DNA of 64,000 bases from Branchiostoma belcheri (taxonomy: Eukaryota; Chordata; Leptocardii; Amphioxiformes; Branchiostomatidae), in assembly GCF_001625305.1 (NCBI RefSeq), contig NW_017804653.1, forward strand, positions 102,114-166,113, given 5' to 3'. Of the stretch, positions 12,701 through 21,700 are shown in pieces; the first letter of the stretch is position 1; every line of letters starts with the position of its first letter. The position numbers were made by a program, and so were the translations under genes. Under the pieces are notes generated by a model that made no database searches, was not told where the DNA came from, and saw only the letters and a program-made list of their open reading frames with translations.

Positions 12701-15700
12701 CAGAGTGCCCACCACTGGTATCAGCATGTTCTCATGAGAAGACTTGAGTAGCCTGGCCAGTAGCGGGATGCCCCCAGCCTTACGGATGGCCTGCTTGTTC
12801 TTAGTGCTCTTACTGCAGCTCCAGAGAGCCAGGGCGCCACAGCGAGCCACCTCGATGTCCTTCTCAACCTCAGGAGTCATCGGGACAGAGCCAAGAGGAG
12901 CACAGTCCAGCAAACCAACCTGGAGGGGGAAAATGTTTTAAAGTTATCCAGTGCAATTTTTAGGGCTTGGAAACCTGATTTTTCAAAGTCAATATTCTAG
13001 TCACTTTATCTACATACTGAATTGAAACCACACTATCCAAATGTATATTGACCCTCATTGAATAAAAATTCCCAAAATTCTGACGGAAAATGGTTACTGA
13101 AAGGGCCCTCAGGGCTGATTTTTAGGTTACCACCCAGAAAATAGAGGATTCATCTTGGGGCTTGTTTCTTCAGTTTTAAATGCCCGAAGTCTGAAATGAT
13201 GATTTAAATGTGCTAATGTGAAACAGTAGGTGTCAATATCACAAAGATTGCCCTATTCAGAATATTTCCAGTTTTGCTTCCCTGAAATCGCATTGGATTT
13301 CATACTGTAACAGAATATATCAGTCTGTTAGTTAGTAAGGGTAGTCTTGGTTCAAGTTCAGTTGAAAGCTGCGAGATGTCACTTGACTAGCTAACTGGGT
13401 AAAAGCATAAAAGCTAAATGCACAACTGGCTTAGAAGCAAGAAGAAATCGAACCTGTACATACTAGTATACCTAGACCCCTGTTACACTCTGTACATATA
13501 GATCTGTAATAACATACCAGATTCTTACAACAAGACTTAGTGCTGTAATTGTGCCTAGAATTTATCTTCAGGACCTGTACTTAGCTTGTAGGACCATGAA
13601 AGTCTTTTATTCATTCATAAAAAAGATCTATAGATAGTTCTTTCTAGAGTTAACACACTTGCACAAGGCAAGGGAAAAAGAAAAGTTAAATCACTTACAA
13701 ACTGTAGAAACAAAACGTGACATGCAGATGTTTAAAGATGTTCTCACAGAATCTTTTGAAAAGAAAGTGTCTGTGTTGGATAACAGTTACCATCATTACT
13801 TGATTATTTCTGTTAATCTGTGAGATAAATCAACTAGAACCAGTAGACAGCGGTGTGTACATGTAATTGTGGTTCATTCCTGGTTAATTAGCGGCCTCAG
13901 GCAAGAAGTATCCCCTGTCTGACTAAACATGCTATTAGTCACGGCAGATCATTTACTGTTAGGGGGGGAGGGGAGGGGGATGATCATTTACTGTTAGGGG
14001 GGAGGGGAGGGGGTAGATCACTAAGTCTTGATGTTAGGGGGAGGAGGGGTAGATCATTTACTGTTAGGGGAAGGGGTAGATCATTTACTGTTAGGGGGAT
14101 AGATCATTTACTGTTAGGGGGATAGATAATTTACTGTTAGGGGGGAGGGGGATAGATCATTTGCTATTAAGGGGAGGGGTTNATCATTTACTGTTAGGGG
14201 GAGGGGAAGGGGGTAGATCATTTACTGTTAGGGGAAGGGGTAGATCATTTACTGTTAGGGGGGAGGGGAGATATACAGGTCAAGACTCTGGGGGTAAATC
14301 GGGTAATAAGTAGGGGATGGACAGATACATATAGCTTTTTTTCTGAACAGTTGACTTGGGCATTTAAATATCAAAACTCAATTTGCTTTTTCAATATTTC
14401 CTACAAAAAGTGAAGAAAAACATACTACATGTAATGATAGCAACAACCATACACATTCAACTCTTATGTACACTTGATCAATTGTTTCAGTGGAGGGCAA
14501 ACTACCTTGAACTTACAGCATGACAAGTTTGCACAATGATAAATGAGTAGTACACCACTAGTGTGTTTACGCTTCTTGTTCTACATGTAGATTAGGACAA
14601 TCCACGCCTCTGTTGAAAGAAACAGTCTTGTTTTCTTGTACCTCCTTAACCATAAGGGGATTAGCGTTTTACAAGATTAACATATCTCTGGTGTAATCCT
14701 GGCCTGTTTTCCTAATCTGTTTTCAGCAAGTGGTAATCTGGAGGATCCCTTGGGGGATTTTTGTACCCCATTAACTTTTGCTACTGTTGATAGAGGGTTT
14801 TCCCAGGTGAAATGTGGACAACATGCACTGTTGATTCAACCTTTGGAAAGTTTCTGTTAGCGAATAAACTGCTGACTTCAGTTGGATTCAGCCACTGGAA
14901 AAGTGCCAAATGATCTGCTAACTTCAGTTGTGTAATGTCCTTGAGTTGACCAATGGAAAGTCTACATTTTATTAGCAAATTTGTGTTCTAGGAATCTTGT
15001 ATTATAGGTTATTCTAAGACATTGAACCATTAATTAAGTTTTGTTGAATAATGTTACTTATTGTAAAAATCAGTTTCAAGCTTAGTATTCAAGACAAAGT
15101 TGTAAGAAAATATACTAAGAATTGCTGAATACAAACTTTAACAAAGTGCAACTCATTGAGTATACTTCAAAAGTTGGCTTTAGACTTATACTGTGACTGT
15201 TTGAAAAAGTAATTTGGTTCTATGTGTTTTGTCACATTTCTTCTAGGCACTGTAGTTTTCAATATTTTCATGCAACATTGTGCTTTTCAGCGCACATGTA
15301 CACTTTACTTTCAGAAAAAAAGCATAAAAAATAATCAAAATGTTTGCTTCATGTCTTTAAACCATAAAAACAAGCTACTGTGCTTCCTGGTTAATTGGTA
15401 TTCCTGGGAAGTCAACTCAAAGTTAGTTTTGAAAACTCAAGGTCAACCTCCAAATTACAAGGTCACCAAGGGCACAGCTGTCAAATGAGAAGCCTCAGGG
15501 CCTGGGGCTGAATGTATCTTGTTTAGGAAAATGTCAGAAAAATTGCTCATTTTTCTCAGCTTTCTTGTTTTTGTATTCTTGGTCTTGAAACAATTTCTTT
15601 GTCGTCTAATTTGAAAATCATCCTTTACATATTTTTGGACCTAAACATATAAAAAGACAGCAATGGAATTTTATCCAAAACTTAAAGGGCCTGGGTTTTA

Positions 15701-18700
15701 ATGTATCTTGTTTAGGAACATGTCAGAAAAATTGCAAAGTTCTGTTTTCTCAGCTTTCTTGTTTTTGTATTCTTGGTCTTGAAGCAATTTCTTTGAAATT
15801 CATCCTTTACATATTTTTGGAACTAAACATATAAAAAGACAGCAATGGAATTTTATCTAAAACTTAAAGGGCCTGGGTTTTAATGTATCTTGTTTAGGAA
15901 CATGTCAGAAAAATTGTTCATTTTTCTCAGCTTTCTTGTTTTTGTATTCTTGGTCTTGAAACAATTTCTTTGTCGTCTAATTTGAAAATCATCCTTTACG
16001 TATTTTTGGAACTAACATAAGAAGACAGCAATGGAATTTTATCTGAAACTGAGAGAATCAAACTTGAATGTTATCTCCATTCTCTTGGTTTGCCCTCCTC
16101 ATCTTAATACAATACAGCTGGGAAACGTATTTGAGTCCTGAGTGTTTGGAAAAACAAGACAGAGGCACTTGTTTCCTGCGTTGGCGTTCACCCAATGATT
16201 TTCAAACTTCAAAGTGGCGTGGACCTATATAATTGTTTGCTTATCGAGCAACTGTCACAAGTGATGTGACGGAAATGACACTGAAAGATACCACATTTTG
16301 TTATGAACTTCAAGTCAGGAAGACAATAGAGGCCCTTGACCATGCAGTAGCCTGTAGAATAATGGTGTTGCTTGCATGTACTAGGAGAGACCCCTAGCAG
16401 CTGAGTAAGGCATTGCACCTCAACCTTCCTCAATGTCTCACTAATACAATTTGTGGTTAGTGCAAAGAACTGCAGCTTTCTGTAAAACTAAAAGCCATAC
16501 ATGCCACTTACTATGCAAGCTAACCTGCATGCAGTACTGCTCTCAAATGATAGGAGGAGCAGTTGATCAAGGAATTCAAACTTGAAACCACCTACCAGCT
16601 TTTTGATGCCGCCATGTTGCCTGACGGTACGGCGTGCGCGGCGGAACTTGGCCACGTTGGCGATGGTTTCTGCGGCCAGGCACTTCAGGTCCTTGTCAGG
16701 CGACTTGAGAATCTTCACCATGGTCTGCAGACCCCCGAGATCCGCGATCGCGCGCCGGATTTGCGCGTTGTGACTGATCTCTTTCAGAATCTTCAGGGAT
16801 CCAATCTGTAAAACAGTTTGAAAACAATTTTTTTATGTCTGTCACCAACAAGTGATCTAGAGAAAGTATGTTGTGGTGACCATATAATGAATAGAATATT
16901 ACATGTACCAGGTTCCATGTACATGTATATGACTTAGATTTGAAAGTCGGATAGCAGTTTGAATAGTCATTTTCTTCTGGCAACAGCCAATTAACAGATA
17001 GTTATGACATAACACCCAGTCATTTATGCACAGCAAGTCAGGTCATTATCATTCCATAATACCCTCCTACAGTATATTTACCTTGCACTTGATCTCTTCG
17101 GTGTCCAGCAGGTTGATAAGGACCTCCAGACCGCCGACGTCTCGGATGGCCAGCTGACACGTCTCCTGGGTCAGGTTAAAGTCCCGCATCGAGCACAGAG
17201 CGATGATGGTGGCCGTCTGGTTCCCTCCCTGTGAAAGATAAAGATTCTCTTTTGGCGACACCTCAGGGGTGGAGGCATTTTGATTGTGAAGAATGGAATG
17301 CTACGTTTATGTGTGTCATAGTAACTTGTACAAAGTATGTCTTCTCAGAAAAAATAAACAGATTGTTATTTTGGCAATGGGTCAGGAGTGGAGGCAAATT
17401 TCTTGTGAAAAATGGAACGCGTTGGGGTCTTTTGAAGTGGTTTGCATAAAACCTGTTTCAGGCAAGGTAGATCAGTGGATCAAAAAGTTAAATTCCCCTC
17501 CCCCCAAAAAATAATCATCAATGGACAATCATACGGAGAGAAGAAACTGTTGGTTTGATTTTCCAGATTAATGATTTACTGTACAACATTAGAAATTAAT
17601 TCTTTGTATTGCTCACTTTTGAAAACTGACACTAGTTCTTAGATAAAAAGAACCTAGATTTGTAGAAAACATTTCTTTGTACCTTGAGGTACTTGACTAG
17701 TTTCTGGATCTGCCAGTACTCGGAGGGGAGGTCAGAGTTGGCCTCCTGGCGCCGGTCTGGACTCTCCTCTTCTTCCTCGCTCTCCGTGGAACTCTCGCTG
17801 AAGGTGTCCTCCTGGTCCTGAGCCGGCGTCTTCGACTTACGCCCCTTAATCACTGGACTGTCGGGCGGAAAAGTGATCATATGGATGGTGTTAAGTACCA
17901 AGGACAGGTGTCTTTGTGTGTGTGTGGATGGTGTTCAGCACCAAGGACAGGTATGTTTGTTTGTGTGTGGATGGCGTTCAGTACCAAGGACAGGTGTGTT
18001 TGCCTGTGTGTGGATGGTGTTCAGCACCAAGGACAGGTGTGTTTGCCTGTGTGTGGATGGTGTTCAGCATCAAGGACAGGTATGCTTGCCTGTGTGTGGA
18101 TGGCGTTCAGCACCAAGGAAGGTATGTTTTTATGTGTGTGGATGGTGATCAGCACCAAGGACAGGTATGTTTGCCTGTGTGTGGCTGGTGTTCAGCACCA
18201 AGGACAGGCATGTTCACCTGTGTGTGGCTGGTGTTCAGCACCAAGGACAGGTATGTTTGCCTGTTTGTGGATGGCGTTCAGCACCAAGGACCGGCATGCT
18301 TGCCTGTGTGTGGATGGCGTTCAGCACCAAGGAAGGTATGTTTTTATGTGTGTGGATGGCGATCAGCACCAAGGACAGGTATGTTTGCCTGTGTGTGGCT
18401 GGTGTTCAGCACCAAGGACAGGTATGTTTGTCTGTGTGTGGATGGTGTTCAGCACCAAGGACAGGCATGCTTGCCTGTGTGTGGATGGCATTGAAGTATT
18501 AAATACATCTTTTGTGATGTGGTCTGTCAAACCTTGACAGATTTTACAGAACAATTGGAAAGGTTTGGTTAATGTCTAAGTCATCTAAGACTGTTACTGA
18601 CCAGAACTCAAAAACTCAATGTTACATGTACCATACAGTAAGAAATTACTGATTATGGCTATGGGTGTAGTACTTGTTAGTAGTAGTGTCAGAGCACTGC

Positions 18701-21700
18701 AAGTAATATAATTAAGGAGGATATTGGACTTACTACACTCGTCCTTTGGACTCCTGGACTGTAACCTTCTTCTTCTCCTTCTTTCCAGCACTTCCTTCTC
18801 TGATCTGGTCTTTCTCCTCTCTGTAACAGACAGAATGAACAAATGAATGAATAAGTGAACAAATGAATGACTGGATGGATGGATGGATGAAATTGTAATT
18901 TTTTAGCATAGGATTGCACAACAATGTAGAAAACTACCTGAGGCCATGTTGATTTGATTATATGGATGACATCCGCGCGCGCATGAATTTTCGGCCGTTT
19001 CCAAAAAAAAAAAAGTTTTCAACCATACTGTAAATCGTGCAAAATAGTTGCTAAATGAGCAAAAATATACCATAAGTTGCAAGGAAAACATTTAGAAATG
19101 ATACCAATGTCGTAGAATGCCAAAATCAAAGGAAAAAAGACAAAAATGTAAAGAAATGAATTCGAGGAGTAGATTATTCGCCATAACATATTCTGTGCCA
19201 TTTGTTCAACCTTCATGACCACGTAGATTTCATAGTGAAAGCAACTTTTTTTTTTTTGCAAAACTTTTTTTTTATTCGCACGCGCGCATCAGTTTTGGGG
19301 TTCCCAGAGGATGTCATCCATATAATCAAATCAACATGGCCTGAGCTGTACAATAGTGTGTATCATGTTTGTCTACAACAATATTCCAATCTGCAGTATA
19401 GAAAAATTACTTGTCTGGATGCATGATTGTCTTTGTTCTAAAGACTTCTAAATGATTTTTACGCACTTTTTCTCGTCAGCCTCCTCCCCGAGCCCCAGGT
19501 TCTTCCACTTCAGCGATGGCTGCGGCTGTTTTCGTGGACTTCGGTCCTTCCCCGTTTTCTTCAAGTTGCTCTTCTGTTTCTCGGCCTTCTGCGGCTCCTT
19601 GCTGTCCTTCTTTGCGTCCTCGTTGGTGCGATGCGTGTTATCGCCGTCGCCCTCGTCCCCGCTCTCCATGATGTCGTACTGATTGGCCGTCGTCTCGTCT
19701 TCGCGAAGGGTGAAGTCCTGTCAAAGGTCGTTTGAGGTCACATGAGTTCAGATATTCCTGGTATTACTGTCTTAAAGTTTGATAAATATTATAATGCGAT
19801 TCCTGACACCCAAACTTGTTGACTCCACAATTTTTCAAAACTTTTTACCTGAATATTACATAGAAAATTGCTAACAGAAACTGTCAATTTTTTTAAATCA
19901 TAAGACAACTTCATAGCAAGCTAGAGAAGTTAGAAAACATTTTGTTACATGAGAGAAAGCAAAAAAAAAATCATCAGAAAGTAAAAATCATTAGGGATGG
20001 TAGGAAACAATAGCAAAATTTTCTGACAGTTACTCTTCGATGCCAAAAATGGTACATCAAGCTATCCCTGATTCTACCCCTAGTGAGACACATGTTTCTA
20101 AAGATTTTGTGATACCTAGATGTATATGGTGAACCTGTATGCTATAAAAATGCCTCCACCCCTGAGGCATTGCCAAAAACATCTCAGTCCCTACCTGTTT
20201 TGCGATGTTCTCGGCAAACACAGCAGACTTTTCCTTCAGGAGCGTCACCAGGTCCTTGTAGATCTCTCCCTCTCTCTCGTGTTTCAAGTCGGAGAAATTC
20301 TCCTTCTCAAAACCCTAGAAAAACACAAAAGACTTTGTAAACTCTTCAGAAAAAATGTAAAATGCACTGCTATAAGCCCACACCAATTTAATTTGTTGGT
20401 TCTCGGATTTGTCTCTTCGTTTTTTTCCGATTTGAAAAACAAAAAGATTCTGGTTCTGAACCAACACAAAAATGCTCATATTTTACCCCCAAGTTAAGGA
20501 AAGTCCTTCTGTTCCTAGTTGTTACAGTTTTTCCATCTATCAATGCAGTGGTTTGATTGAAAGTTCAAAATTCATTGTTTAAATTTTGACCCAGCCTTTT
20601 GTGTTGACTTCATGGCTCCTATCATAGCATTTGTGGCCATAATAGGATGCCTAGACCTGTTTTTATTTTTTTTACCCCGTCACTTCATATTTTTTCTGAA
20701 AAAATCAGATAACCAACAAATTAAATTGGTGTGGCCTATTAAAGACTGCAATAATCTAATAATATCCACTGTCTTTTCAAATATACCCATGACATTTAAC
20801 ATCATCATAGTACCATGCCTATGCATGCAGTAGCCACATTAATTTGAAAATAATATCTATGTTCATGTTAATTATTTCTAGCTCCATTGCTTTTCACAAA
20901 CATTTAAATCTGATACCAGCCAGGCCTTCTAACAAAGAAGACAGACCACAATTCACTCAATAATACCCCATGAATATTTTACATGGTGGTTGATCTAGTC
21001 ATACATGTAATTGTAACTAAAGACCCTGTCTATTGACACTTTCTCTTGGGACACCTACGAATGTTACAGTAACAATGATTTCCACACTAAAAAATACACA
21101 TAGCTGAAATACTGAGCTTTCTATAGTGAAAACATTTCCAATGGGTTTATCATATGAAATTGGTTAGTTCTAAGAAAAAAAAGAGCAATACTTGCAATAT
21201 ACAAATGTTTTACGCATGACCTAAATTTTTAGGTAGTTTTGAGGGCTAAAATTGAGCACTGTTTGTAACATACATTAAGTGTACTAAACATGGCCTAAAA
21301 TTTTGAGGAAAAAAATTGAGCAATTTTTGTAACGTGCATCAAATGTTTTACGCATGACCTAAATTTTTAGGTAGTTTTGAGGACTAAAATTTAGCAGTGT
21401 TTGTAACATACATCAAGTGTATGACCTAAAATTTTGAGGAAAAAAATTGAGCAATTTTTGTAACATGCATCAAATGTTTTACACATGACCTAATTTTTTT
21501 TCTGTACATAGAAAGTATTACTTTCCATAGTAAAAAGCTGTATTAATTTTGTTGTCAATCGTTTTAATCCTAAAAATTGCAACTTCAATGCAAATTCTAC
21601 ATGATGGTAACTAGTGTTAGGTTACATCATGTTGCAATTTTATAGCAGGAGGGATTTAGACTGCTGTTACCATACATGTATATATGAAGTCTTACCCCAT

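Noticed and set aside
17881-18537. 218-codon cysteine-rich repeat ORF
   Set aside because: The 43-bp minisatellite read through; all three frames are open because the unit length is not a multiple of three, and no start or splice context is convincing.
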